Shown piece after piece: positions 46,320 through 54,202 of a stretch of DNA of 64,000 nt (positions are counted from its first letter, which is position 1; the number at the start of each line of letters is the position of its first letter). Origin of the DNA: Mucilaginibacter boryungensis (lineage in GTDB: Bacteria; Bacteroidota; Bacteroidia; Sphingobacteriales; Sphingobacteriaceae); assembly GCF_015221995.1 (NCBI RefSeq), contig NZ_JADFFM010000002.1, positions 1,612,001 to 1,676,000 on the forward strand. The letters are read 5' to 3'. Under the pieces are notes generated by a model that was given only the letters and a program-made list of their open reading frames with translations, was not told the origin of the DNA and ran no database searches. Position numbers and translations under genes: made by a program.

Positions 46320-46499
46320 CTAAACAATCAGTTTCAAGCTTGATAGTTTGATTGATTGATTAACAAACAGCATCCCGTTTAGTAGTTGTGTACGCTCTAT
46401 CACAGCTTCATCTCCATGGATGGCTACTATTTTATAAGGTACATCATCGTGTAAGCTTTGGGTCATGTCCCAAACTAAATCATTTATATTCATTTGCAT
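46320..46499 (-). CDS. Small acidic protein of unknown function (59 aa), antisense to its surroundings
   Basis: A 59-codon minus-strand frame from ATG 46499 to TAG 46320-46322. The sequence is protein-like: MQMNINDLVWDMTQSLHDD, VPYKIVAIHGDEAVIERTQL and LNGMLFVNQSIKLSSLK, with balanced charges and beta-like VAIHGDEAVIE. It is the only minus-strand gene in this part of the island. A second ATG at 46493 is also possible. Function unknown; the plus-strand frame 46388-46633 overlapping it looks like a shadow. Confidence 0.45.
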   Translation of the reverse strand: MQMNINDLVWDMTQSLHDDVPYKIVAIHGDEAVIERTQLLNGMLFVNQSIKLSSLKLIV

Positions 46500-46774
46500 T
46501 ACGTTTGTTTAATAAGCGAATGTATACACCTAATTTAGAAATAGCAAGATTTCTGAATGCGCTAAAACTTCACATTATATATATAGACCTTGTATCGCTA
46601 AATTCTAAAAATATTTTTTTCAGTATGCCTTAAAATACCTACCCCTGCCTCTATCTATACTTTGGTCGATTATTTGAGTGATCGAGTTTTCAAAAGTTAA
46701 TCTGTGGCTTAAACACGCGCTTAGCTCTGATTTGTACCCCCTTGCCAGTGTCCGATATCAAACTAAATATTTAC

Positions 46775-46898
46775 GTGAGGTTTAAGCCAATAGCCTACCC
46801 CAGTCGCTTCGTTTTCGTTCCTACGGAAGAAACTTGCTAAGTTGACTAAGCATTGTCAAGCAATGCTGCCACCTGGATAGCTATCAACTAAACCTCAC
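46775..46898 (+). ncRNA. Inverted-repeat-closed element upstream of the 152-aa gene
   Basis: GTGAGGTTTA (46775-46784) and TAAACCTCAC (46889-46898) are exact reverse complements closing a 124-base stretch that contains the hairpin AGCATTG/CAATGCT (46849-46867) and TTCC/GGAA. It ends 30 bases before ATG 46929 and could be a structured 5' leader or small RNA. The gap 46180-46928 otherwise holds only the small minus-strand gene. Confidence 0.35.
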
Positions 46899-46928
46899 CT
46901 AATCACTAACCTATTTAATCATTAACCA

Positions 46929-47387
46929 ATGGAAGTGCAAAACAATTTATTTCTCAAAACCAAACAAAACAAACGCTGGACTATAGCCATGAGCAGGCCC
47001 GAAAAGTATGTAAAGATGATGAACGAAAGTACAGAAGCTGCTTATCACCGCATCATCACCTTTATAAAACAGCAGCATCTGAAACCTACAGAGAGATACT
47101 TCGAACGTGATTATAAACATGATACCTCGGAGGGAATATTCGGTATGCACTGCTTTATGACGCCTTCATTTTATTGGGCCTTAAACTGCTCCTTGCTTTA
47201 CACCTATGAAGTAGAATTTGCTTTCAGCAGTTGTCCTTGTGAAAGCGACATCAGGCACATGATTAGGGCTTATCCACTTGATCGCAATACAAGTGAAGCT
47301 CAGTTACAACCTGACTTTAAAGCGTATTACGACAAAGTGTTGCAGGTACAGGAGCCGCGATTTATTCATTCTTTACAAGGTAACTAA
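46929..47387 (+). CDS. Island protein of unknown function (152 aa)
   Basis: 152 residues, soluble, rich in aromatic residues and cysteine (GMHCFMTPSFYWALNCSLLYTYEVEFAFSSCPCESDI). The N-terminal part is basic and helical (EKYVKMMNESTEAAYHRIITFIKQQHLKPTERY). The cysteines (C73, C85 and CPC near 100) could bind metal, but no known motif is visible. The stretch before the ATG contains AACCTATTTA, which recurs before the next gene. Confidence 0.55.
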   Translation: MEVQNNLFLKTKQNKRWTIAMSRPEKYVKMMNESTEAAYHRIITFIKQQHLKPTERYFERDYKHDTSEGIFGMHCFMTPSFYWALNCSLLYTYEVEFAFSSCPCESDIRHMIRAYPLDRNTSEAQLQPDFKAYYDKVLQVQEPRFIHSLQGN

Positions 47388-47476
47388 GTCGGTTACCACA
47401 CGAACATTACAATAGCTTGGCCAATAGCCAGGCTATTTTCATTTTAACCTATTTATTAACCCTTAACCCAATAACC

Positions 47477-47977
47477 ATGAAAAGCACACAAGCCGCTACA
47501 TCAGCGCAGTTACCTTTTAATAAGGTAGTAAAAGATGCCTATTTTAAGCTACTGAAGGACACTAAAAAGCTGTTGGCTACCTTGGAGAGGCATGAGCTTA
47601 GATGCATCCTTGAACGTGAAGATCGTTCGCCAATGGGCTTCGGTACCAAAGTCCACGAAATTATTAGTCCTCTGCTATACCTAAGCTTGGAATGTGAAGC
47701 AGATGAACTAACAATCCACTTTGGCTTCGAACTAATGAACGGAAACGATTCTGAATACTCAACTATTACATCACGTTTCGTTAGGATGCTATACAGTTAC
47801 ACGGCTAAAGAACAAACAAACATCAACATTGAACGCTGTGTTAATACTGACTATGTGATTTATGATTGCTCGGTATTGTATGAAACCGTTGAAGAACGAA
47901 TGAGGCATCATACGCTTAAAGTGATACCACATAAACCAGCTTCAGAAAAAAGAAAAGCTGTAATGGCAGTAGCATAA
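47477..47977 (+). CDS. Island protein of unknown function (166 aa)
   Basis: Start set at ATG 47477; the open frame runs upstream to 47417 but this part is leader-like. 166 residues, no membrane segment. Helical N-terminus (FNKVVKDAYFKLLKDTKKLLATLERHELRCIL) followed by beta-like LTIHFGFELM and INIERCVNTDYVIYDCSVLYETVEE. The leader shares AACCTATTTA and an Asn/Thr-rich ATTAACC run with the gene before, hinting at common regulation. No family recognised. Confidence 0.55.
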   Translation: MKSTQAATSAQLPFNKVVKDAYFKLLKDTKKLLATLERHELRCILEREDRSPMGFGTKVHEIISPLLYLSLECEADELTIHFGFELMNGNDSEYSTITSRFVRMLYSYTAKEQTNINIERCVNTDYVIYDCSVLYETVEERMRHHTLKVIPHKPASEKRKAVMAVA

Positions 47978-48080
47978 TATTTACTTAGTTGTTATCTTCG
48001 TTGGAAACGGAGGTAACAGCAGTACAGTAAAACTTACCATTACATATAATTAAGATATAAGTGTTTAGCTTATTGTTCTT

Positions 48081-48198
48081 GTCTTAGAAAACGGCAAATT
48101 TAATTAGACAACGAGAGCAAATTAGTTCAGGCACCCGCGCGATAGGCGTGGGTACTGGCTTGTTTGTTGTTGTCAGGTATTTGCCGTACCTCTAAGAC
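48081..48198 (+). ncRNA. Candidate structured RNA, four nested stems (118 nt)
   Basis: From outside in: GTCTTAGA/TCTAAGAC (48081-48088 with 48191-48198), ACGGCAAAT/ATTTGCCGT (48091-48099 with 48179-48187), GACAAC/GTTGTC (48107-48112 with 48169-48174), and a GC-rich apical hairpin ACCCGCGC/GCGTGGGT with loop GATAG (about 48133-48153). All stems are exact apart from one G-T pair. Such co-axial nesting is far more than expected by chance in an AT-rich gap. It may be an independent small RNA or the leader of the gene starting at 48278. Strand is assumed. Confidence 0.5.
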
Positions 48199-48277
48199 GC
48201 AGACTAAGTTCAGTCCTGCGCTTATTGTGTTTACAACCCACCTTTGACGGACTGCATCGGTACCAAACCTCACACAG

Positions 48278-49168
48278 ATGCAAAATAACCTTAAACAGAC
48301 TTTCGAGTATTTATTTTATGGCTTTATAGTACTTGCTATGGTAGTAGCCTTCACACCTGACTTGCGGGATAAAGCTGTTAGCATGTTCAAAAGCAAACCC
48401 TACCTTGAACTCAAAGGCTATACGCCTTATCAACTAAACGTAACTGAGTTTCCCTGGAGCTATGGCATGACGGGCTTCAATCAGTTCAATGGTGACTTTG
48501 ACAAATTGGACTACAAAGTGTATGACCTTTTAAAAGGTAAATCAGGAATATGCGAAGTTTACTTACAATCAAACGGTACTGATAAATACGGTAATGCGGA
48601 TAAAACCTTTCTACATATCGGAGATATAAACATCGATGAGCTCAATAAATTTCAGGACTGGCATTACTGGCAGAAGGAAAGCGGCATCCGCACACTGCTT
48701 TATAAACACATTGTTCAGCCAACTGCTGATAGTGCGAGAGTAACGCCTGAACCACCTACCATAACCCCAACCGTTACTAGTGACACTACAAGGCCAATCA
48801 GCAATGTCGTGCCAAATGTGACTTCAAGACCCACTTATTCATTTAGCTTTTCCGATTTGTATGCTACACCTGATAACCAGCGTGATATTGACGTAAACCG
48901 CTATATTGTGAATGGGACTATTGGAGCGGTGAATTACAATAATGGTGTGATGCAAATAATCACTTCTGATGGTGAAGCTGTAATCGTTCAATTCTATCCA
49001 TTAGAGGCAAGTTCTTATACAGCTGAGCGTTTGATGATCGCATTGAAGGAAGGCAACAAGATAGAATCAGTTTGTGCCAGAGCCGGTGCCAGTACAATGG
49101 ATTTAGTTTCTGCTGAAATCACATCAAGGACTAGGCGTCAGAGGGACACCACAATGCGCACAGAGTAG
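48278..49168 (+). CDS. Single-pass membrane protein of unknown function (296 aa)
   Basis: 296 residues. One membrane helix near the N-terminus (YLFYGFIVLAMVVAF, about 12-26), then an extracytoplasmic-looking region of about 120 residues, a Thr/Pro-rich linker (VTPEPPTITPTVTSDTTRP, about 155-185), and a beta-rich C-terminal domain (VNGTIGAVNYNNGVMQIITSDGEAVIVQFYPLEASSYTAERLMIALKEGNKIESVCARAG) that resembles small OB-fold domains of exported proteins. The highly structured 48081-48198 element precedes it. Function unknown. Confidence 0.6.
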   Translation: MQNNLKQTFEYLFYGFIVLAMVVAFTPDLRDKAVSMFKSKPYLELKGYTPYQLNVTEFPWSYGMTGFNQFNGDFDKLDYKVYDLLKGKSGICEVYLQSNGTDKYGNADKTFLHIGDINIDELNKFQDWHYWQKESGIRTLLYKHIVQPTADSARVTPEPPTITPTVTSDTTRPISNVVPNVTSRPTYSFSFSDLYATPDNQRDIDVNRYIVNGTIGAVNYNNGVMQIITSDGEAVIVQFYPLEASSYTAERLMIALKEGNKIESVCARAGASTMDLVSAEITSRTRRQRDTTMRTE

Positions 49169-49306
49169 CTTTCCTTCATTTCTTTAAAAGGTAAATTAAT
49201 TAAATAACAGAGCCTGCCGCACTCGTTGGCTCTTTTTAAAACATGAAATACAACCCAACATTAATAGGTTAAGGAATAATTTATATATTGCTTAAAATCA
49301 ACTGTT

Positions 49307-49846
49307 ATGCCAATATCTAAGGAGACACAATACTTTGTCATTAACTCTGAATTCCAGTTTCAAAGAAGAGATGTCCTAACATCATCAGACTTTTCATTTA
49401 TGACTGTAACATTGGTTCTTGGTAACCAATCAACATTTGGAACATTCACGCAGGTTAGAAGTGTGCCTTACGTAGAGGTTTACTTAACACATAAAAGTTA
49501 TGGAGTTAACAGCTTTAGTGGCGGCAATGTTTTTGTAATCAATGGATGGAGCGTAGCTATTGAAAGTATATTGCCTAAATACGATCCTTCAGTGGATACA
49601 ATATCTTATGTTACAGAACCAATACGTTTCACTTATACCGACCCATTCCATAGAGAGCTTACTTTGACCTGCAAAGCTACAATAGAGGACATCACTCGAT
49701 TATATAAAAAGTTTGTCAATTATTCAGCAACCGAGAGCCTGTTGACTGCAAAACATGAAGTGACCATAATGGAACTGACAGATGAAAATGCACGCTTGAG
49801 AAGCCTGCTTGAGGATATACAAAGCAAAATTCCATCTATGTTCTAA
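49307..49846 (+). CDS. Island protein of unknown function with C-terminal coiled coil (179 aa)
   Basis: 179 residues. The first 135 are beta-rich with many aromatic residues (FQFQRRDVLTSSDFSFMTVTLVLGN, YVEVYLTHKSYGVNSFSGGNVFVINGW); the last 45 form a predicted coiled coil (SATESLLTAKHEVTIMELTDENARLRSLLEDIQSKI). No signal peptide. No family recognised. It is followed by over 1.1 kb without a convincing gene. Confidence 0.5.
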   Translation: MPISKETQYFVINSEFQFQRRDVLTSSDFSFMTVTLVLGNQSTFGTFTQVRSVPYVEVYLTHKSYGVNSFSGGNVFVINGWSVAIESILPKYDPSVDTISYVTEPIRFTYTDPFHRELTLTCKATIEDITRLYKKFVNYSATESLLTAKHEVTIMELTDENARLRSLLEDIQSKIPSMF

Positions 49847-50085
49847 CTATAAGAACCTTCCTACAACATCGCAAACTCACTAATCCCTCGTTGCTCGCGT
49901 TTAGTTTACGTGTCGCATTGTGCAATCTCTTCTCGTTGTTCTGATTTTTCGTTGTGCTCGTGCTCCTTTTGGTTCTTGTGCTTGTAGTTCTTCTCGTACG
50001 TTTGTTGAGAATTCTTTTGCTTATGTTAATTAAGTTTCTTATTATCCTCTTACATTTGTTATATCAAATTTAATATAACAAAAAA

Positions 50086-50232
50086 GTCCTGGAATAGGCT
50101 GTCACCTACCCAGGACCCCAACGGACTGCTAAACTTGCATATAAAGCATTTAAGTCAGTTCTCTTGATAACCTTGCCAGGTTACCATTTGCAAATCAAAC
50201 AGGTCGAAAGGAAGCATTGCGCTTCCTTTTCG
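50086..50232. other. Hairpin-rich noncoding stretch
   Basis: Three hairpins in 147 bases: GTCCTGG/CCAGGAC (50086-50116), AACCT/AGGTT (50170-50182) and CGAAAGGAAGC/GCTTCCTTTTCG (50205-50232, one bulge). The first two could belong to one RNA. The wider gap 49847-50979 has no gene I can support; 49870-50030 is a purine-rich low-complexity stretch on the minus strand. Confidence 0.4.
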
Positions 50233-50719
50233 CTTTTACAAAGATAAGGGCCTAACAAATCTTTTGTACGCCATAGTTTTGCACATAACGTCGTTTTTTT
50301 GCACAATGCTAACAATATGAAACCGTTGTCAATTAGCTTATATTCAATTAGTTAAACACATAACAGAAACTTTAATCTTCAACATGGTGGACTGCCCGTG
50401 AAGTTTATGGTGGTAAACCTCAAATTTTTTATCATAAGCTACGCTATTCCTTTACCCTCGGGAGTTGCTTAAGAGAGCAAAGGATAGCTGCGCTTCTGAC
50501 TTGTCCAACCGTACAGGCCATACCGCACAGGAACATTCGCATTTCGCAACTGAAACGCTGCAAAGCAGTCGCCAGATGTTGTTACCTTGTAAATAGTCAT
50601 GCTGACACTTTAAAAGGTAACTGCTCCGTTGTCGCAATCCGGCACCCACTTTGGCAATAGCGAATGACGTTGCTCCATATTCGCTTCCTCTTGCTTTTAA
50701 TACATTCACTAATGCTTCA

Positions 50720-50959
50720 CTTCACTTGGTTTGCAACCAGGTGAAGCTTGCAACGTTTATTATATTAAGCAAATCGCTCATCACAATTTTGCTCACCTAC
50801 GCCTCGCCTGTCGCTTCAGTCTTGATCACAGGTTTTGAAGTTGCAACGCACAGGCCCAAAGTCAAAACCAGCGCCAAGCCTTTGTGAAGCATTCCCTCAA
50901 TCACGCTCACGCGTTTCTTTTGAGGGACGACAGGCTCTATTCGCGTAGGAACGGTGAGC
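50720..50959. repeat. Nested inverted repeats upstream of the 294-aa gene
   Basis: CTTCACTTGGTT/AACCAGGTGAAG (50720-50746, one wobble), then a long interrupted inverted repeat: GCTCACC/GGTGAGC (50791 with 50953), TACGC/GCGTA (50798 with 50943), CCTGTCG/CGACAGG (50807 with 50928), and inside it CCCTCAA/TTGAGGG (50894-50926). It ends 20 bases before ATG 50980, so it may be a structured leader or an operator array. Confidence 0.5.
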
Positions 50960-50979
50960 TAAATTCTTTATATTAGCAG

Positions 50980-51864
50980 ATGAGTCATTCTAAATTAATT
51001 CCGTCAAGCATAAAAGTTGATCCAAAAGCTATCACTGATTGGATTCGTTTAGGTTCTTCCATCACTGGAACGGCTATCGCTACAGGATTAGGTGCACATT
51101 TTCCCGGGATTGAAGGCGCAATGGTTGGAAGTGTAATGTCTCCAATAATTATTGAAACATTTGCATCGATCGGAGCGGATATAAAGCAAAGTATCCTTGG
51201 AGATCGTGAACGAGTTAGGGTTGGCGCAGCATTTAGTTATGCCCTTTCTAAAATTAATCAAAGGGTTCAAAATGGCGAACAGCCAAGGACTGATGGGTTA
51301 TTCAATGGAGATAGTAATGAACGTTCTGCTTCACAAGAAATATTAGAAGGTGCTTTACAATTCGCACAACGTGAGTTCGAGGAGCTGAAAATAAAACACT
51401 ATGGCTATCTTGTTGCGAATATATACTTTGAATCCAATATTGACAGGGGTTATGCAAATTTACTATTGAGACTCGCTGATAAGTTGTCGTTTAGACAGCT
51501 TACGATGTTAGAACTGCTTGCGAATAGTGCGAAATTCGAACTAATTAAACGGAGAAAACCATTACCTGGTACCGAGTTACTTTATACTTTATCTACTTCA
51601 AATAAAGTAGGTTTTTCTACACAGGCCCCATTAAAATCGTCTAAAGCCGATTTAGCTTTGGAAGTAGAAGAGATGAAACAAATGGGGGTAATAGCAGAGC
51701 TAGAATTTAAACTAGAGTTTATGATACCATCCGACCACTTTGTCAACTTAGGATTAACCAAAGTTGGTAGAACATTGCGTGATTTGATGGAGCTAAGCGA
51801 AATCGATGAAAAATATATTCTTGAAAATGCGGAATGGCTAAGGTATATTGAAAGCTCTAACTAA
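50980..51864 (+). CDS. Unknown protein with N-terminal membrane-prone region (294 aa), possible defence gene
   Basis: 294 residues. Residues 20-70 are Gly/Ala/Ile-rich and hydrophobic (WIRLGSSITGTAIATGLGAHFPGIEGAMVGSVMSPIIIETFASIGADI), which could form a membrane hairpin. Then RERVRVGAAFSYALSKINQRVQNGEQPRTDGLF, GALQFAQREFEELKIKHYGYLVANIYFESNIDRGYANLLLRLADKLSFRQLTMLELL, and a winged-helix-like C-terminus (LTKVGRTLRDLMEL). I have the impression of a widespread uncharacterised family (YLANI.F...I...ANLLLRLAE.LSYRQL), but cannot name it. It converges with the phosphatase gene. Confidence 0.55.
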   Translation: MSHSKLIPSSIKVDPKAITDWIRLGSSITGTAIATGLGAHFPGIEGAMVGSVMSPIIIETFASIGADIKQSILGDRERVRVGAAFSYALSKINQRVQNGEQPRTDGLFNGDSNERSASQEILEGALQFAQREFEELKIKHYGYLVANIYFESNIDRGYANLLLRLADKLSFRQLTMLELLANSAKFELIKRRKPLPGTELLYTLSTSNKVGFSTQAPLKSSKADLALEVEEMKQMGVIAELEFKLEFMIPSDHFVNLGLTKVGRTLRDLMELSEIDEKYILENAEWLRYIESSN

Positions 51865-51959
51865 TCTATTGCATTACTTATGCCACGTCTATGTTACCAA
51901 TGATTGATAATACAAACTCCACAGTGCTCATTCACATCGCCAGTTATTTGTCGTAGATA

Positions 51960-52039
51960 CTCGGTAGTCACCTTGCAGGCTTTCTCTACCGAGACCTTTT
52001 GCTTTACTCGCAACCAACTTTGCTTCGCCATCGTTGGTT
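51960..52039. repeat. Two perfect hairpins between convergent genes
   Basis: CTCGGTAG/CTACCGAG (51960-51993, 18-base loop) and AACCAAC/GTTGGTT (52012-52039, 14-base loop). They may act as terminators for the 294-aa gene (plus) and the PP2C gene (minus), although T runs are weak. Confidence 0.5.
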
Positions 52040-52056
52040 TTACAGGCTCGATAGCA

Positions 52057-52758
52057 TTATATACCAATGACGATAAAAGAAGCGTTATCCTGAAGTACTT
52101 TATTTTTCAAGCATCCTTTAATATTCTCCCCAAAACTTTCAATTGTCTCACTTTTCAATGATAGGTCTCTAAACTCTCTTTTAGTGACCAAGTCATGAAT
52201 TCCATCACTAGTTAGTAGCAACCTATCTTTAGGGTGCAACTCAAATTCAAAAATCTGTACTTTGGGTACAGTCTTCATTCCGATTGCACTTTCTATAATG
52301 TTTTTTCTGGGATAATTTGCATAAGCTTCTTTTGTTAACTGACCTGATTTATAAAGTCGATTAGCTTCAGTATGCAATTCAGTCAATTGTTTAATTCCGT
52401 TTCCTCGCAAAACACAAAGCCTTGTGTCGCCAACTTGACAACCGACAAGTTTCATCCCGTCGATGACACACGCTGTGAAGGTAGATGCCATACCTTTGCA
52501 TCGAGGGTCCTTAGCTTGTAATAAAACTATTTCGTTATGTACTTCTTGGATAGTTACGTCAAGTCGTTCTTCTTTGGGATTAACCATTTCGATAAAGTAT
52601 TGAATACTTTGTGTAGAAGCGATACTCCCGCAATTTTCCCCTCCAACGCCATCTGCAAGGCACGCAATTAAATACTGTGCTTTGATGCCAACATGTACTG
52701 CGTCTTGATTTTCAAGCCTTGGCCCAATTTCAGTAAATATGTAGTGACTATCTTGCAT
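52057..52758 (-). CDS. PP2C-family protein phosphatase
   Basis: 233 residues, full-length bacterial PP2C (Mn/Mg-dependent Ser/Thr phosphatase). Motifs: E16-N-Q-D19 (usual RxxNQD region, with RLENQDAV), LADGVGG with metal ligand D36, STFTACVIDG, GDTRLCVLRG, LLTSDGIHD, and the final DNASFIVI. All metal-binding aspartates are present, so it should be active. Its start overlaps the end of the kinase gene by 11 bases on the same strand, which shows co-translation and suggests it dephosphorylates the kinase or the kinase's targets. Confidence 0.9.
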   Translation of the reverse strand: MQDSHYIFTEIGPRLENQDAVHVGIKAQYLIACLADGVGGENCGSIASTQSIQYFIEMVNPKEERLDVTIQEVHNEIVLLQAKDPRCKGMASTFTACVIDGMKLVGCQVGDTRLCVLRGNGIKQLTELHTEANRLYKSGQLTKEAYANYPRKNIIESAIGMKTVPKVQIFEFELHPKDRLLLTSDGIHDLVTKREFRDLSLKSETIESFGENIKGCLKNKVLQDNASFIVIGI

Positions 52759-54088
52759 AGCAAATTTCCTTTATAGTTTCATTTAGCAAAGGATGGATTT
52801 CACTTAGTGTTACATCAATAGACCTTTTTAAATGACTGATAGCCCGACATGCGTCTTCGCTATCTGCTCGTAACTCTATTGCTAATCTTTTAGCTACATC
52901 CAATTCCAATTCCTTATTTATAAGCCTTGCAAATTTGCGTTCAACGTAAAAACGATTATGACTTGTACCTAAATAAAGCATAGCCATTAGGCATTCAGCC
53001 TTGACATCAGTTTTGCCTGAATTTATAAACTTTTCGAGCCTGATACTCAAGCCATCACACTGATCCCATAAGAAAGACTCAGTTCTTATCCAGTCAGCAT
53101 ATATTATACCAAGTTTAGCAGCCAATTTGGGATGTCCAAGGATGATTGCATCAATTTGTTTTAAAGACAACTTTCTCAATACAGCTTTAGAGTCATCGCT
53201 ATCAGCATTGTCGTCAATGAAATCAACTATGCTTTGCCATTCATGTTCGTCGAGATCATCCGCATCTTTAGCAAGCAAATCAAATATTTGTGCCCCATGA
53301 TAGGTTTTAGGTTTCAGACTTACCTGACCCAAAGACAATAGTGCATCCCGGACAGCTGTAACACTTTTAAATCTTCTCGCTGGATCTTGCCTTGTGCAAG
53401 CTAAAAGAATTCCGCCAAAGTCACATGAATCCTTAATTTCATTACACGGTATCCTGTCATCTGTAGCGACCATATCATGCAAAATGCAACCTAACGAATA
53501 TATATCGCTTTGAGCGGAAGCTTTCTTCAAATCCTTTACAATTTCAGGCGCAGTGTAATAATCGGATTTCATCCTCATCCCTGTTTGGGTAATAGCTGAA
53601 ATGTTGGTTACAGAGATTGACATTAAACCAAAATCAGTGATAGCGTAATTAGTAACGCCAGTTGCAGGATCAATGTAGCCTAATACGTTTGCTGGTTTCA
53701 AATCTCTGTGATAAATTGACATAGCATGTAGTTCCTCTAAGCCTGCTATGATATCCAATATCGCATTCATGTAATTACCATTGAGAGTGTTATCTTTCGT
53801 CAAATCCTCCTCCAAGGTGCTATTAGCCAAAGGCATGATGAATGATGGCGGATCTGAATCCAAATCTTTCTCTATGACGGGAACGATATTCGGATGAACA
53901 AGACCACTTTGCATCTTTGCTTCTCTGATAAAACGTTTTTTTACGTTAGCTTCCAAATTCAATGGAAAGCCCGGACCTTGATTAACTTGAAAAGTTTTCC
54001 TCGCATAGTGCTTGCCATCGTTACCAAGCACCTTATCGACTATTCCGAAACCTCCATTCCCTATGTTCTTTACATATTTATAATTCAT
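52748..54088 (-). CDS. Eukaryote-like serine/threonine protein kinase
   Basis: I choose ATG 54088 (446 residues; MNYKYVKNIGNGGFGIV), the usual few residues before the glycine loop; an in-frame TTG at 54127 would add 13. Kinase domain about 1-260: GNGGFG loop, YARK (Lys), REA (Glu), HRDLKPAN, DFG, APE, D in SDIYSLG. All catalytic residues are intact. The remaining 180 residues are helical (EWQSIVDFIDDN, LSLKQIDAIILGHPKLAAKLGIIYADWIRTESFLWDQC) without membrane segment or a domain I can name. Forms an operon with the PP2C gene. Confidence 0.9.
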   Translation of the reverse strand: MNYKYVKNIGNGGFGIVDKVLGNDGKHYARKTFQVNQGPGFPLNLEANVKKRFIREAKMQSGLVHPNIVPVIEKDLDSDPPSFIMPLANSTLEEDLTKDNTLNGNYMNAILDIIAGLEELHAMSIYHRDLKPANVLGYIDPATGVTNYAITDFGLMSISVTNISAITQTGMRMKSDYYTAPEIVKDLKKASAQSDIYSLGCILHDMVATDDRIPCNEIKDSCDFGGILLACTRQDPARRFKSVTAVRDALLSLGQVSLKPKTYHGAQIFDLLAKDADDLDEHEWQSIVDFIDDNADSDDSKAVLRKLSLKQIDAIILGHPKLAAKLGIIYADWIRTESFLWDQCDGLSIRLEKFINSGKTDVKAECLMAMLYLGTSHNRFYVERKFARLINKELELDVAKRLAIELRADSEDACRAISHLKRSIDVTLSEIHPLLNETIKEICYAR

Positions 54089-54202
54089 ATCATTACGGTT
54101 AATAGGCTGTTCGACAATAATACTCAAATTCCCTAAAAAAGTGATTCGATACGGATTCTCTACTCAAAGTTAGCCTCACAACAGTAATACAGTCACTTCG
54201 TT

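Noticed and set aside
46388..46633. 81-aa plus-strand open frame
   Set aside because: Antisense to a better 59-aa frame and rich in unusual residue runs; looks like its shadow.
50452..50709. 85-aa minus-strand open frame
   Set aside because: Composition is not protein-like, it overlaps repeat-rich sequence, and no start signal or family is seen.
51904..52161. 85-aa plus-strand frame at the end of the PP2C gene
   Set aside because: Overlaps the PP2C coding end and two hairpins; no protein character.
52057..54088. TerY phosphorylation triad
   Set aside because: Kinase and PP2C are present but there is no vWA-domain TerY gene next to them, and the kinase tail does not look like the known OB-fold type.
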